Part shown: piece after piece, positions 18,296 to 33,611 of the stretch
Position numbering within the stretch: the first letter of the stretch is position 1
Layout of the letters: every line of letters starts with the position of its first letter
DNA from: Micromonospora endophytica
Lineage (GTDB): Bacteria > Actinomycetota > Actinomycetes > Mycobacteriales > Micromonosporaceae
NCBI RefSeq assembly: GCF_003236305.1
Contig: NZ_POTX01000031.1
Location: 1 to 38,938 of the forward strand
DNA length: 38,938 nt
Reading direction: 5' to 3'
Notes under the pieces: generated by a model
Database searches by the model: none
The model's input: the letters and a program-made list of their open reading frames with translations, nothing else
What the model was told of the DNA's origin: nothing
Made by a program: the position numbers and the translations under genes

Positions 18296-18720
18296 CAGGA
18301 TTCACCCACTTCGCGCGTCACAATGCGGCACTTCATCGGGAGCTTGTGGATCGCGCGACGCATCGCCTCTCGCGCGATCTGCTCGTTGGGGAAGGACATC
18401 TCGAAGAGCACCCGCCCCGGCTTCACGTTGGCGACCCACCACTCCGGCGAGCCCTTACCGGAACCCATCCGGGTCTCGGCCGGCTTCTTGGTGAGGGCCT
18501 GGTCCGGGAAGATGGTGATCCAGACCTTGCCGCCACGCTTGATGTGGCGGGTCATCGCGATACGCGCCGACTCGATCTGCCGGTTGGTCACGTACGCCGG
18601 CTCCAGAGCCTGGATCCCGAACTCGCCGAACACCACCCGGTTGCCACCCTTGGACGCGCCACTGCGGTCCGGGTGGTGCGGCTTGCGGAAGCCCTTCGGG
18701 GGCTTGCGCGGCATCAGCAT
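18295..18720 (-). CDS. rplP: 50S ribosomal protein L16
   Basis: L16 organises the A-site tRNA region of the 50S subunit. The 141-residue protein starts [20 protein letters not shown] and carries [20 protein letters not shown] and [18 protein letters not shown], typical of the family. Its ATG is 3 bases after the rpsC stop and its end overlaps rpmC by one base. Nothing is unusual in length or ends. Confidence 0.98.
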
Positions 18721-18723
18721 CTG

Positions 18724-19596
18724 TCAGCCCTCCTGCTGCGTTTCTGCCGGCTGAGCACCGGTGGCGGCCGCCGCGACAGCACTCGCGTCCACCGGCTCAC
18801 CGCTCGGCGTCTCGGCCTGCTGCCCGACGGTCGTCGCGGCAGCCCGGCCGGCCTCGGTGCCACCGGAGGTCGTGCCGGACGAACCGGACCGACCACGACG
18901 CGGCCGCTCAGGGCGGTCACCGCGCTCCCGGCGCGGGCGCGACGGAGCCTCGGTCGGGGTCTCCCGACCCGGCACCGCGTCGCCCTTGTAGATCCAGACC
19001 TTCACGCCGATGCGGCCGAAGGTGGTACGGGCCTCGAAGAAGCCGTACTCGATGTTGGCCCGCAGCGTGTGCAGCGGAACCCGACCCTCGCGGTAGAACT
19101 CCGTACGGCTCATCTCGGCGCCGCCGAGGCGACCCGAGACCTGCACCCGGATGCCCTTGCACATCGGGTTCTTCATCGCCGACTGCATCGCCTTGCGCAT
19201 CGCCCGACGGAAGCTGACCCGGCTGGAGAGCTGCTCGGCCACGCCCTGGGCAACCAGCTGCGCGTCCGACTCGGGGTTCTTCACCTCGATGATGTTCAGC
19301 TGCACCTGCTTGCCGGTGAGCTTCTCCAGCTCGCCGCGGATCCGGTCGGCCTCCGCACCCTTACGGCCGATGACGATGCCCGGCCGGGCGGTGTGGATGT
19401 CGACGCGGACCCGGTCGCGGGTGCGCTCGATGTCGACCTTCGAAATGCCGGCGCGCTCCAAGCCCTTGGACATCATCCGGCGGATCTTGACATCCTCGCC
19501 GATGTAGTCCTTGTAGAGCTTGTCCGCGAACCAGCGGGACTTCCAGTCGGTCGAGATGCCGAGCCGGAACCCGTGCGGGTGAACCTTCTGACCCAT
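18724..19596 (-). CDS. rpsC: 30S ribosomal protein S3 with long C-terminal tail
   Basis: S3 lies at the mRNA entry site and takes part in helicase activity. The N-terminal 210 residues are standard: [20 protein letters not shown], the KH domain with [20 protein letters not shown], and the C-terminal domain ending [14 protein letters not shown]. The protein is 290 residues, about 60 more than usual. The tail begins with Arg/Pro-rich sequence ([17 protein letters not shown]) and continues as Ala/Thr/Glu-rich low-complexity sequence. Such tails are common in Actinobacteria. It overlaps rplV by one base. Confidence 0.97.
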   Translation of the reverse strand: MGQKVHPHGFRLGISTDWKSRWFADKLYKDYIGEDVKIRRMMSKGLERAGISKVDIERTRDRVRVDIHTARPGIVIGRKGAEADRIRGELEKLTGKQVQLNIIEVKNPESDAQLVAQGVAEQLSSRVSFRRAMRKAMQSAMKNPMCKGIRVQVSGRLGGAEMSRTEFYREGRVPLHTLRANIEYGFFEARTTFGRIGVKVWIYKGDAVPGRETPTEAPSRPRRERGDRPERPRRGRSGSSGTTSGGTEAGRAAATTVGQQAETPSGEPVDASAVAAAATGAQPAETQQEG

Positions 19597-20048
19597 TACT
19601 CGGCGCCCTCCGTGTTGCTCTGCGTCTCAGCCGGCTCGGTCTGCTTCGCCGGAGCGGTCTTCTTGGCCGACTTCGGCGCGGCCGGCGCAACCGCCTCGAC
19701 CGCCACGGTGATGTGGCAGGTGCGCTTGCGGATCCGGTATGCCCGGCCCTGCGCCCGCGGCTGGAACCGCTTCATGGTCGGGCCCTCGTCCACGTACGCC
19801 TCGCTGACGAGCAGCGCGTCGGGGTCCAGCCGCTCGTTGTTCTCCGCGTTGGCGATCGCACTCGCGAGCACCTTGTACACCTGCTCGCTCGCCGCCTGCG
19901 GCGCGAACTGCAGCACCGTGAGCGCCTCCTTCGCGGGCAGGCCGCGGACGAGGTTGACCACCCGGCGCGCCTTCGTCGGCGAGATGCGCACGTGCCGCGC
20001 AATCGCCCGCGCGCCCGGAAGCACCGGAGCGTCGCCCTTTCCTGGCAT
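19596..20048 (-). CDS. rplV: 50S ribosomal protein L22 with C-terminal tail
   Basis: L22 lines the exit tunnel, and its loop contacts macrolides. The core of about 115 residues has [20 protein letters not shown], the loop region with [19 protein letters not shown] and the standard fold. The protein is 150 residues because of an Ala/Lys/Glu-rich C-terminal tail ([18 protein letters not shown]). No deletion is visible in the tunnel loop. It follows rpsS after 40 bases and overlaps rpsC by one base. Confidence 0.97.
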   Translation of the reverse strand: MPGKGDAPVLPGARAIARHVRISPTKARRVVNLVRGLPAKEALTVLQFAPQAASEQVYKVLASAIANAENNERLDPDALLVSEAYVDEGPTMKRFQPRAQGRAYRIRKRTCHITVAVEAVAPAAPKSAKKTAPAKQTEPAETQSNTEGAE

Positions 20049-20088
20049 CGCTGTAACCCCTTGATCCTCTATCCGTATGCCCGCGGCG

Positions 20089-20370
20089 TCAGCGCCGGCG
20101 GCTCTTCCGGTCGTCCTTCTCGTGACCCTTGAACGTGCGGGTCAGCGCGAACTCGCCGAGCTTGTGCCCGACCATCGCCTCGGTCACGAACACGGGGACG
20201 TGCTTACGTCCGTCGTGCACCGCGATCGTGTGCCCGAGCATGTCCGGGATGATCGTGGATCGGCGCGACCAGGTCTTGATGACGTTCTTCGAGCCCTTCT
20301 CGTTCTGCGTCTCCACCTTCTTGAGCAGGTGGTCGTCGACGAACGGGCCCTTCTTCAGGCTGCGAGGCAT
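20089..20370 (-). CDS. rpsS: 30S ribosomal protein S19
   Basis: S19 forms a head complex with S13 and contacts A-site tRNA. The 93-residue protein has [20 protein letters not shown] at the start, then [20 protein letters not shown] and the ending [16 protein letters not shown]. It starts at ATG 12 bases after rplB ends. Length and sequence are typical. Confidence 0.98.
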   Translation of the reverse strand: MPRSLKKGPFVDDHLLKKVETQNEKGSKNVIKTWSRRSTIIPDMLGHTIAVHDGRKHVPVFVTEAMVGHKLGEFALTRTFKGHEKDDRKSRRR

Positions 20371-20382
20371 GTCTTATCTCCC

Positions 20383-21222
20383 TCAGCCGCGCTTACGCGT
20401 GGCGTAGCGGCGGCGGACGATCAGCCGGTCACTCGGCTGGCCCTTACGACGGGTACGGCCCTCGGGCTTACCCTGCGGGTTGACCGGGTGGCGACCACCG
20501 GAGGTCTTGCCCTCACCACCACCGTGCGGGTGGTCGACCGGGTTCATCGCGACACCACGAACGGTCGGGCGCTTGCCCTTCCACCGCATCCGGCCGGCCT
20601 TGCCCCAGTTGATGTTTGACTGGTCGGCGTTGCCGATCTCCCCGACGCTGGCGCGGCACCGCACGTCGACCCGCCGGATCTCACCCGACGGCATACGCAG
20701 GGTCGCGTACACGCCCTCACGGCCGAGCAGCTGAATGCCGACGCCCGCCGAACGGGCCAGCTTGGCACCGCCACCGGGACGCAGCTCCACGTTGTGGATC
20801 GTCGTACCGACCGGGATGTTGCGCAGCGGCAGGTTGTTGCCCGGCTTGATGTCGGCGCCCGGACCCGACTCGACGCGGTCGCCCTGCTTCAGGTCCTTCG
20901 GCGCGAGGATGTAGCGCTTCTCGCCGTCGGCGTAGTGCAGCAGCGCGATACGCGCGGTGCGGTTCGGGTCGTACTCGATGTGCGCGACCTTGGCCGGCAC
21001 ACCGTCCTTGTCGACCCGCTTGAAGTCGATGATCCGGTACTGGCGCTTGTGCCCGCCGCCCTGGTGCCGCGCCGTGATCCGGCCGTGAACGTTCCGGCCG
21101 CCCTTCTTCGGCAGCGGTGCCAGCAGCGACTTCTCCGGCGTCGACCGGGTGATCTCGGCGAAGTCGGCGACGCTGGAGCCACGCCGGCCCGGCGTCGTCG
21201 GCTTGTACTTACGGATTGCCAT
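20383..21222 (-). CDS. rplB: 50S ribosomal protein L2
   Basis: L2 is a primary 23S rRNA binder required for peptidyl-transferase activity and subunit joining. The 279-residue protein begins [20 protein letters not shown] and contains RQGG-type rRNA contacts ([19 protein letters not shown]) and the conserved [20 protein letters not shown], which contains the histidine near the catalytic centre. It ends with a basic tail ([13 protein letters not shown]). It follows rplW by 12 bases and nothing is unusual. Confidence 0.98.
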   Translation of the reverse strand: MAIRKYKPTTPGRRGSSVADFAEITRSTPEKSLLAPLPKKGGRNVHGRITARHQGGGHKRQYRIIDFKRVDKDGVPAKVAHIEYDPNRTARIALLHYADGEKRYILAPKDLKQGDRVESGPGADIKPGNNLPLRNIPVGTTIHNVELRPGGGAKLARSAGVGIQLLGREGVYATLRMPSGEIRRVDVRCRASVGEIGNADQSNINWGKAGRMRWKGKRPTVRGVAMNPVDHPHGGGEGKTSGGRHPVNPQGKPEGRTRRKGQPSDRLIVRRRYATRKRG

Positions 21223-21234
21223 TGTCTACACCCC

Positions 21235-21537
21235 TCAGCTGACCGGGCCGCCGAAGGCCTCGATGCGGTCGCCCTCAGCCAGCTTCACCATCGCGCGCTT
21301 GGTGTCCTTGCGCTTGCCGAACCCGGTACGGGTCCGCTTGCGCTTGCCCTCGCGGTTGAGCGTGTTGACCGTCAGGACGCGGACGTTGAAGATCTGCTCG
21401 ATGGCGATCTTGATCGCGGTCTTGTTCGCGTCCGGGTGCACCAGGAAGGTGTACCAGTTGCGGTTCAGCTCGCTGTAGCTCTTCTCCGAGACGACCGGCG
21501 CCACGATGATGTCGCGCGGGTCGGCGATCGTGCTCAC
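21235..21537 (-). CDS. rplW: 50S ribosomal protein L23
   Basis: L23 sits at the tunnel exit and is the main docking site for trigger factor and SRP. The 100-residue protein contains [38 protein letters not shown] and the loop [19 protein letters not shown]. It starts at GTG and overlaps rplD by 4 bases. Length is normal. Confidence 0.97.
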   Translation of the reverse strand: MSTIADPRDIIVAPVVSEKSYSELNRNWYTFLVHPDANKTAIKIAIEQIFNVRVLTVNTLNREGKRKRTRTGFGKRKDTKRAMVKLAEGDRIEAFGGPVS

Positions 21538-22211
21538 TTGCCACCCTCCTCGGTGGTCTCGGCGGACCCGGCCGCCGGGCCGACCTCCGTCGGCAGCCCC
21601 AGGAACTCGTCCAGGGCCCCCTTGGTGAAGACCACGTCGTCGGCCACCAGCACGTCGTACGTGTTGAGCTGGCCGGCCTCGATCAGGTGCACCCGCGGCT
21701 CGTTGCGCAGCGACACCCAGTTCAGCTCGTCGGTGCTGCTCAGCACGACCAGCACCCGGCGGGCGGTGGTCAGCTTGGCGAGCGTGGCCAGCGCGGCCTT
21801 GGTCGACGGCTTCTCGCCCGAGACGAACGCCTCGACGACGTGCAGCTGGCCGGCGCGGGCCCGGTCGGAGAGGGCCCCACGCAGAGCGGCGGCCTTCATC
21901 TTCTTCGGGGTGCGCTGGCTGTAGTCGCGCGGCACCGGGCCGTGCACCACGCCACCGCCGGCGAACTGCGGCGCGCGGATCGAGCCCTGCCGGGCCCGAC
22001 CGGTGCCCTTCTGCTTGTACGGCTTCTTGCCGCCGCCGGCGACCTCGCCCCGGGTCTTGGTCTTGTGCGTGCCCTGCCGGGCCGCCGCGAGCTGCGCCAC
22101 CACGACCTGGTGCATCAGCGGCATGTTGGCCTGCACATCGAAGATGTCGGCGGGCAGCTCAACCGAGCCGGTCTTGGTGCCTTCGCTGTTCAGGACGTCA
22201 ACGGTGGTCAC
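21534..22211 (-). CDS. rplD: 50S ribosomal protein L4
   Basis: L4 lines the exit tunnel and in enterics also represses the S10 operon. The 225-residue protein contains [20 protein letters not shown] followed by [20 protein letters not shown], the tunnel loop that contacts macrolides, and [18 protein letters not shown]. It starts at GTG and overlaps rplC by 4 bases. The last 15 residues are a low-complexity Ala/Glu tail. I did not recognise an L4-type leader upstream of rpsJ. Confidence 0.97.
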   Translation of the reverse strand: MTTVDVLNSEGTKTGSVELPADIFDVQANMPLMHQVVVAQLAAARQGTHKTKTRGEVAGGGKKPYKQKGTGRARQGSIRAPQFAGGGVVHGPVPRDYSQRTPKKMKAAALRGALSDRARAGQLHVVEAFVSGEKPSTKAALATLAKLTTARRVLVVLSSTDELNWVSLRNEPRVHLIEAGQLNTYDVLVADDVVFTKGALDEFLGLPTEVGPAAGSAETTEEGGK

Positions 22212-22867
22212 TTGGCCACACCGCCCTTCTTCCCCTTGGCCGCGGTGCGGACCAGAACCAACGCGCCCTTGGGACCGGGGATGGCACCCCGGACGAGCAG
22301 GAGGTTGTTCTCGGTGTCGACCGCCTGGACGGTCAGGTTCTGCACGGTGTAGCGCACGCCGCCCATGCGGCCCGCCATCCGGGTGCCCTTGAAGACGCGA
22401 CCCGGGGTGGCGCAGGCGCCGATGGAGCCCGGCGAGCGGTGCTTGCGCTCGACACCGTGGCTGGCGCGCAGACCGTGGAAGCCGTGCCGCTTCATCGGGC
22501 CGGCGTAGCCCTTGCCCTTGGTCTTGCCGGTGACGTCGACCGAGACGCCGACCGGGAACTCCTCGACCGTGACCTCCTGGCCGAGCGAGTAGTCCGCCGC
22601 GTCGGTGGTGCGCAGCTCGACGATGTGCCGGCGCGGCGCCACGTCAGCCTTGGCGTAGTGCCCGCGGAGCGGCTGCTTGACCTTGCGCGGGTCGATCGTG
22701 CCGTACGCCAGCTGGACCGCGGAGTAACCGTCCTTGTCGGCGTCACGAACCTGGGTGATGACGCAGGGGCCGGCCTGAACCACGGTCACCGGGACAACCT
22801 TGTTGTTGTCCCAGACCTGGGTCATGCCGAGCTTTGCGCCCAGGATCCCCTTAACTTGCCTGTCCAT
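22208..22867 (-). CDS. rplC: 50S ribosomal protein L3
   Basis: L3 binds near the peptidyl-transferase centre and starts 50S assembly. The 219-residue protein begins [20 protein letters not shown] and has the central extension [20 protein letters not shown] and [20 protein letters not shown]. The ATG follows rpsJ after 11 bases and the gene overlaps rplD by 4 bases. Length is typical of Actinobacteria. Confidence 0.98.
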   Translation of the reverse strand: MDRQVKGILGAKLGMTQVWDNNKVVPVTVVQAGPCVITQVRDADKDGYSAVQLAYGTIDPRKVKQPLRGHYAKADVAPRRHIVELRTTDAADYSLGQEVTVEEFPVGVSVDVTGKTKGKGYAGPMKRHGFHGLRASHGVERKHRSPGSIGACATPGRVFKGTRMAGRMGGVRYTVQNLTVQAVDTENNLLLVRGAIPGPKGALVLVRTAAKGKKGGVAK

Positions 22868-22878
22868 GTGTCCGGTCC

Positions 22879-23187
22879 CTACAGCTTGATCTCGATGTCG
22901 ACGCCAGCCGGCAGGTCGAGGCGCATGAGCGAGTCGACCGTCTTCGGGGTCGGGTCGATGATGTCGATCAGCCGCTTGTGCGTACGCATCTCGAAGTGCT
23001 CGCGCGAGTCCTTGTACTTGTGCGGCGAGCGGATGACGCAGAAACGGTTGATCTCCGTGGGCAGCGGCACCGGGCCCGCGACCTGCGCCCCGGTACGCGT
23101 CACCGTCTCGACGATCTTCCGAGCCGAGGAGTCGACGACCTCGTGGTCATAGGCCTTGAGCCGGATGCGGATCTTCTGTCCCGCCAT
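22879..23187 (-). CDS. rpsJ: 30S ribosomal protein S10
   Basis: S10 is a head protein that also serves as NusE in antitermination complexes. From ATG 23187 the product is 102 residues, beginning [20 protein letters not shown] and containing [20 protein letters not shown] and [15 protein letters not shown]. The open frame extends to 23415 but that sequence is not conserved-looking, and 102 residues is the family length. It is the first gene of the S10 operon and has a 349-base upstream gap. Confidence 0.98.
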
Positions 23188-23381
23188 GGTGGCTTCTGTT
23201 CCTTCTCTCGATGCCGCTGTGTTGCGGGTGCCTGTACCGGCTGGCACAGGCCCTCTTCGCCCACCCCCGCGGTCGGGCGTGTCGCGCCCTGGGGTCAGGC
23301 TCCGCCCCGACACTTCGGAGCGATCCTGACCGCGGTGGGTCCAGGCGCCGATCGCGCTACCGCGACCTGAACGCCGCGCGA
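23188..23381. promoter_or_regulatory. rpsJ upstream region with a block shared with rpsL
   Basis: On the minus strand the 20-base block GCGACACGCCCGACCGCGGG lies at 23266-23285, 79 bases before rpsJ. An identical block lies upstream of rpsL at 28078-28097. No convincing -35/-10 pair was found for rpsJ in this stretch; TAGCGCGAT-type sequence at about 23350 is only suggestive. A 6-bp hairpin GCCTGT/ACAGGC follows the block. Confidence 0.5.
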
Positions 23382-23412
23382 GGGTGGTTGGCGGCTGGAC
23401 CGCCAACCACCC
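23382..23412 (-). terminator. perfect 13-bp hairpin after tuf
   Basis: Arms 23382-23394 and 23400-23412 are perfectly complementary with a 5-base loop. It lies about 125 bases after the tuf stop and before the S10 operon, and most likely ends the str operon. There is no U-tract. Confidence 0.75.
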
Positions 23413-23536
23413 CACGCCCGACTGCTCTGCCCACCCGGAGGTTCAGCGTGAGCCGAACACAGGGGGCGAACTGTCGTTACGCAACCTGACTAGTATGCCG
23501 CACGACCGGCGGCGGGTCTAATCGGGGTTACCCAGC

Positions 23537-24730
23537 TCACTTGATGATCTTGGTGACGCGACCAGCGCCAACCGTACGGCCACCCTCCCGGATCGCGAAC
23601 TTGAGGTTGTCCTCCATCGCGATGGGCTGGATCAGCTTCACGGTCATCGTGGTGTTGTCGCCAGGCATGACCATCTCGGTGCCCTCGGGGAGGGTGACGA
23701 CACCGGTGACGTCCGTGGTCCGGAAGTAGAACTGCGGGCGGTAGTTCTGGAAGAACGGGGTGTGCCGGCCACCCTCCTCCTTGGAGAGGATGTAGACGGT
23801 CGCCTCGAACTCCGTGTGCGGGGTGCTGGTGCCCGGCTTGACGACCACCATGCCGCGCTCGACGTCCTCGCGCTTGATGCCCCGCAGCAGCAGACCGACG
23901 TTCTCACCCGCGCGGGCCTCGTCGAGCAGCTTGCGGAACATCTCGATGCCGGTGCAGACCGTCTTCTGCGACTTCTCGCGGATACCGACGATCTCCACCT
24001 CCTCGTTCGGCTTGAGCACGCCACGCTCGGCGCGGCCGGTGACCACGGTGCCACGACCGGTGATCGTGAAGACGTCCTCGATCGGCATCAGGAACGGCTT
24101 CTCGGTCTCGCGCTCCGGCTGCGGGATCGCGGTGTCGACGGCGTTCATCAGCTCCAGCAGGCGACCGGTCCACTCCGGGTCGCCCTCTAGGGCCTTGAGC
24201 GCCGAGACACGCACGACCGGCAGGTCGTCGCCCGGGTATTCCTGCGCCGAGAGCAGCTCACGAACCTCGAGCTCGACGAGCTCCAGCAGCTCCTCGTCAT
24301 CGACCATGTCGCTCTTGTTGAGCGCCACGACGATGTACGGCACGCCGACCTGGCGGGCCAGCAGCACGTGCTCGCGGGTCTGCGGCATCGGGCCGTCGGT
24401 CGCGGCGACCACCAGGATCGCGCCGTCCATCTGGGCGGCACCGGTGATCATGTTCTTGATGTAGTCGGCGTGACCGGGGCAGTCGACGTGCGCGTAGTGC
24501 CGCGCCTCGGTCTGGTACTCGACGTGCGCGATCGAGATCGTGATGCCGCGGGCCTTCTCCTCCGGCGCCTTGTCGATCTCGTCGAACGGCGTGTACGGGT
24601 TCAGGTCCGGGTACTGGTCGTGCAGGACCTTGGTGATGGCCGCCGTCAGCGTCGTCTTACCGTGGTCGATGTGACCAATGGTGCCGATGTTGACGTGCGG
24701 CTTAGTCCGCTCGAACTTCGCCTTCGCCAC
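23537..24730 (-). CDS. tuf: elongation factor Tu
   Basis: EF-Tu delivers aminoacyl-tRNA to the ribosome as a GTP complex. The 397-residue protein has the G1 motif GHIDHGKT (19-26), DCPGHADY (G3) and NKSDM (G4), then the two beta-barrel domains with the kirromycin and thiopeptide contact regions intact at first reading. It begins with GTG behind AGGAGG spaced by 6 bases. A 214-base gap with two hairpins separates it from fusA, so it may have extra promoter activity of its own. The long downstream gap ends with a strong hairpin. Confidence 0.98.
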   Translation of the reverse strand: MAKAKFERTKPHVNIGTIGHIDHGKTTLTAAITKVLHDQYPDLNPYTPFDEIDKAPEEKARGITISIAHVEYQTEARHYAHVDCPGHADYIKNMITGAAQMDGAILVVAATDGPMPQTREHVLLARQVGVPYIVVALNKSDMVDDEELLELVELEVRELLSAQEYPGDDLPVVRVSALKALEGDPEWTGRLLELMNAVDTAIPQPERETEKPFLMPIEDVFTITGRGTVVTGRAERGVLKPNEEVEIVGIREKSQKTVCTGIEMFRKLLDEARAGENVGLLLRGIKREDVERGMVVVKPGTSTPHTEFEATVYILSKEEGGRHTPFFQNYRPQFYFRTTDVTGVVTLPEGTEMVMPGDNTTMTVKLIQPIAMEDNLKFAIREGGRTVGAGRVTKIIK

Positions 24731-24807
24731 TGGTGTCCTCCTGTGGACTTCTTGGTTCGTTCGCCCCGGTGCGCCAGGTCGGCGCTTAGGACTCTGTCGA
24801 CAGCCTT

Positions 24808-24826
24808 TCCGGCCTGAGGGGCCGGA
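24808..24826 (-). promoter_or_regulatory. small hairpin in the fusA-tuf gap
   Basis: Arms 24808-24814 and 24820-24826 pair perfectly (TCCGGCC/GGCCGGA) with a 5-base loop, about 80 bases before tuf. A TAGGCT hexamer on the minus strand at 24854-24859 fits TANNNT, but no matching -35 is visible, so a tuf promoter here is only possible. Confidence 0.4.
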
Positions 24827-24884
24827 GAGCTTTTGTGGGTTCTGCGGCGATGAAGCCTACAGGCCCGGAATTCACACAATCCGA

Positions 24885-24927
24885 CCGAGGTGGTCGCAGT
24901 CGGGGAATCCTCCCGCGACCACCTCGG
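24885..24927 (-). promoter_or_regulatory. 13-bp hairpin between fusA and tuf
   Basis: Arms 24885-24897 and 24915-24927 pair perfectly around a 17-base loop that can add a few G-C pairs. It starts 18 bases after the fusA stop and has no U-tract. It may reduce readthrough into tuf or protect the fusA mRNA end. Confidence 0.65.
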
Positions 24928-24944
24928 ATCAGCTCAGGTGAGCG

Positions 24945-27041
<2,097 letters not shown>

Positions 27042-27081
27042 TTCAATCCCTACTTATCGTCGTCTCGACACAACTGGTGGC

Positions 27082-27110
27082 GGTCCCGGCGCCGGTTGGG
27101 CGCCGGGACC
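27082..27110 (-). promoter_or_regulatory. perfect 12-bp hairpin between rpsG and fusA
   Basis: Arms 27082-27093 and 27099-27110 pair perfectly with a 5-base loop, 6 bases after the rpsG stop. In E. coli the S7 regulatory site lies in the rpsL-rpsG gap, which here is one base long, so this gap is a different place. Role unknown. Confidence 0.65.
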
Positions 27111-27116
27111 AGGGTG

Positions 27117-27587
27117 TTACCAGCGGTAGTGCGCGAAGGCCTTGTTGGACTCCGCCATCTTGTGGGTGTCCTCACGCCGCTTGACGGCGGCGCCGAGGCC
27201 GTTGCTCGCGTCCAGCAGCTCGTTCATCAGCCGCTCGACCATGGTCTTCTCGCGCCGGGCGCGGGAGTACGTGACCAGCCAGCGCAGGCCCAGCGTGGTC
27301 GCCCGGGCCGGGCGGACCTCGACCGGCACCTGGTAGGTCGCGCCACCGACGCGGCGGCTGCGGACCTCGAGGGTCGGCTTGACGTTGTCCATCGCCCGCT
27401 TGAGGGTGACGACCGGGTCGGTGCCGGACTTCTCGCGGCAGCCCTCCAGGGCGGCGTACACGATGCGCTCGGCGAGCTGACGCTTGCCCCGCAGCAGGAT
27501 CTTGTTCACCAGTTGGGTAACCAACGGCGAGTTGTACACCGGGTCAGCGACCAGCGGCTTCCGCGGAGCGGGTCCCTTACGCGGCAT
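27117..27587 (-). CDS. rpsG: 30S ribosomal protein S7
   Basis: S7 nucleates 30S head assembly and contacts E-site tRNA. From ATG 27587 the protein has 156 residues, [20 protein letters not shown], with [20 protein letters not shown] and the C-terminal [10 protein letters not shown]-like ending [10 protein letters not shown]. The open frame extends to 27647 within rpsL, but 27587 is the family start and lies one base after the rpsL stop. Length is normal. Confidence 0.98.
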   Translation of the reverse strand: MPRKGPAPRKPLVADPVYNSPLVTQLVNKILLRGKRQLAERIVYAALEGCREKSGTDPVVTLKRAMDNVKPTLEVRSRRVGGATYQVPVEVRPARATTLGLRWLVTYSRARREKTMVERLMNELLDASNGLGAAVKRREDTHKMAESNKAFAHYRW

Positions 27588-27588
27588 G

Positions 27589-27963
<375 letters not shown>

Positions 27964-28265
27964 CGGGTTTCTCCGCTCCCTTCGGCCGCATGTCGCGACC
28001 GCGCCGTCTGCCTGTAGCCGACCTGATGACCGGCTCTCCTACATTCCGACCAGGGCCACCTCGCGGAGGTCCCGGCACCCGCGGTCGGGCGTGTCGCCGT
28101 CGCACGGCCCCGGTTTCCGACGCGTACGCGCGGACCCGGGGTTTTTATCACCGGCACACGGGTCGCCGCAGGCCGGATCTTCTGGCTCAGTCGTGGTGCC
28201 AGCCGGGATTCCGGAAACCGGATCCAGCGCACGCACGAGTTGCCCGGGCAGGCCCGGGCACAAGG
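27964..28265 (-). other. long rpsL leader region
   Basis: The predicted transcript from the promoter at 28270-28298 has about 300 untranslated bases. It contains the 20-base block GCGACACGCCCGACCGCGGG at 28078-28097, identical to one upstream of rpsJ. A structured segment at 28108-28141 pairs CCCCGG with CCGGGG. No coding frame stands out and no known riboswitch is recognised. Confidence 0.5.
28108..28146 (+). terminator. terminator-like hairpin with T-run, plus-strand orientation
   Basis: Arms 28108-28113 and 28136-28141 form CCCCGG/CCGGGG around an inner CCG...CGG and a CGCG/CGCG core, followed on the plus strand by five T (28142-28146). It would stop plus-strand (antisense) transcription; on the rpsL strand it is only a leader hairpin preceded by an A-run. 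No plus-strand gene is nearby. Confidence 0.4.
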
Positions 28266-28269
28266 GGAA

Positions 28270-28298
28270 AGAGTACCTACCATAGCCGCGCAGGTCAA
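28270..28298 (-). promoter_or_regulatory. rpsL (str operon) promoter
   Basis: On the minus strand the -35 TTGACC (28293-28298) and the -10 TACTCT (28270-28275) are separated by exactly 17 bases, a good match to the housekeeping sigma pattern. Transcription would start near 28263. It lies between the DUF4190-like gene and rpsL, as expected. Confidence 0.7.
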
Positions 28299-28440
28299 AA
28301 CGGGAGACCCGCCGAACTTCACACCCCTCGGCGACCGGCCCCGTAGCTCCACACGCCCGTGATGGGCACCTACGACAACAAGTGTACCGGCTCTCCCGGA
28401 AACCGCCCGCCCAGCCCTGCAGCGGAGCCCACTCGGCCGA

Positions 28441-29067
28441 TCAGGTCAGCGCCAGCAGCAACGCCAGCGCGACGCCCAACAAACTCAGCAGCAGCCCGAT
28501 GCCACCACAGCTGATGCCGGCGATCGCGAGACCACGACCGGTGAAGCGAACCGCAGGCGGAGGCGCCGGTCGCCGGATCTGGCGCCAGCCCAGCAGCCCG
28601 ACGACTATCGAACCGGCCCCGGTCAGGCCACCCAGCGCGGCGAAGGCACCGGCGGCCCACGCACCGCCGGCGCCGCCCCCCACCGCACCGAAGCAGATGA
28701 CCAGGAACGACACCAAGATGGAGATGATCCCGCCGACCAGCGAGCCGACCGCCAGCCCCGAGGTGACCGGTGGCACGTCCAGATGCACCATCGCGAACGG
28801 CGTACCCGGCACGGGCTCCACCCGCTTCGGCGGGCGGGGAGGCTCCTGCGGCGGTGCCGGCGCGGCATGATGGCCGCCTCCCCAGCCCCGGCCGGGCGGC
28901 CAGCCCGGCGGCCCGGGTGGAGCCGGCGGGCCCGCTCCGCCCGGCGGCGGGAATCCCCCACCCGGCGACGGCGAAGCCCACCCGTCCGGTCGCGGCGTAT
29001 CGGTCCCCGGAGGCCCGGCGTGGGGTGGAGCGGGCTCGCCGCTCGCGGGACGCGCCGGTTCCGTCAC
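28441..29067 (-). CDS. DUF4190-like Pro/Gly-rich membrane protein
   Basis: From GTG 29067 the product has 208 residues. An N-terminal half rich in Pro, Gly and Ala (about 1-90) is followed by three hydrophobic segments: the first around GLAVGSLVGGIISILVSFLV, the second with AGAFAALGGLTGAGSIVVG and the third near the C-terminus. The intervening cytosolic loop RQIRRP and GRGLAIAGISCGGIGL resemble DUF4190 proteins of Actinobacteria, whose function is unknown. The start is fixed by AGGAGG five bases upstream; the frame is open to 29097. It lies between rpoC and rpsL. Its function is not known. Confidence 0.85.
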   Translation of the reverse strand: MTEPARPASGEPAPPHAGPPGTDTPRPDGWASPSPGGGFPPPGGAGPPAPPGPPGWPPGRGWGGGHHAAPAPPQEPPRPPKRVEPVPGTPFAMVHLDVPPVTSGLAVGSLVGGIISILVSFLVICFGAVGGGAGGAWAAGAFAALGGLTGAGSIVVGLLGWRQIRRPAPPPAVRFTGRGLAIAGISCGGIGLLLSLLGVALALLLALT

Positions 29068-29152
29068 AGGGTCCTCCTCATCGGCCGCGACCACCACCGT
29101 GCGGTGGACACCGTCAGGCTACCGTCGTGGATCAGCTCAGGCGCCCGACCGG

Positions 29153-29527
29153 TCAGTCCACGTTCGGCGCGTAATCATGGCCGTAGGGCACCTCGGCGAG
29201 CCGGATCACACCGACCACCACCATGGCGATCACGGTCACCGCGACAAGTGTGAGGCCCGTCCAGGCCAGGCTCTCTCCCCGCCGCAGCCAGGCCGCGCCG
29301 GTGAGGAAACCCCCCGACGCGTACGCCTCACGGCGGGCCTGCCGAGCCAGGAGCAGTGCCACGGTGGCCGGCACCACTCCCCCGACCAGCAGACCGGTGA
29401 GCGCACCCATCAGCCCGAGCGCGAAGACCGCCCGCGCCTTGGTGGCGCGAACCGGATCCGGATCGAGTGGATGCCGGGGTGGCTCCGACGGCGAGGCGAC
29501 CGGCGTGGCTCCGGCGGCGGTCGTCAT
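29153..29527 (-). CDS. small two-helix membrane protein, DUF4190-like
   Basis: From ATG 29527 the product has 124 residues: a Thr/Ala/Pro-rich start, then two hydrophobic segments, one with FALGLMGALTGLLVGGVVPA and the other with LTLVAVTVIAMVVVGVI. They are separated by RQARREAYASGG. The layout mirrors the second half of the neighbouring 28441-29067 protein, so the pair may be related. GGAGGT abuts the ATG, an unusually short ribosome-site spacing. The function is unknown. It lies 88 bases after the rpoC terminator. Confidence 0.75.
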   Translation of the reverse strand: MTTAAGATPVASPSEPPRHPLDPDPVRATKARAVFALGLMGALTGLLVGGVVPATVALLLARQARREAYASGGFLTGAAWLRRGESLAWTGLTLVAVTVIAMVVVGVIRLAEVPYGHDYAPNVD

Positions 29528-29614
29528 ACCTCCATCATGCCCGGTGCGGCCGGGCCATTTCCCGCCACCCGGCTTCAACGGCACGACCGGGTGGCGGGGT
29601 GCCACCGGCGCCGA

Positions 29615-29654
29615 GACGACGAGGCCCCCGGCATCCGCCGGGGGCCTCGTCGTC
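29615..29654 (-). terminator. perfect 18-bp hairpin after rpoC
   Basis: Arms 29615-29632 and 29637-29654 are perfectly complementary with a 4-base loop, 12 bases after the rpoC stop. It is the longest stem in the window and very likely ends the rpoBC transcript. A second imperfect hairpin (about 29588-29607) follows. No U-tract. Confidence 0.85.
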
Positions 29655-29666
29655 AGTGCGTCTGGA

Positions 29667-33554
<3,888 letters not shown>

Positions 33555-33611
33555 GTTCGATTCCCTCACACGTCGCTTGTTGCGTCAGCAGCTCAGCTCA
33601 TCGGGTTCGGC

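Noticed and set aside
23188-23415. N-terminal extension of rpsJ in the open frame
   Set aside because: S10 is about 102 residues in all bacteria, and the extension overlaps the tuf terminator.
27082-27110. S7 repressor site in the str operon
   Set aside because: In enterics the S7 site spans the rpsL-rpsG gap, which is one base here; the hairpin after rpsG is not a match to that site.
27964-28265. Known riboswitch in the rpsL leader
   Set aside because: The leader is structured, but I recognise no aptamer motif.
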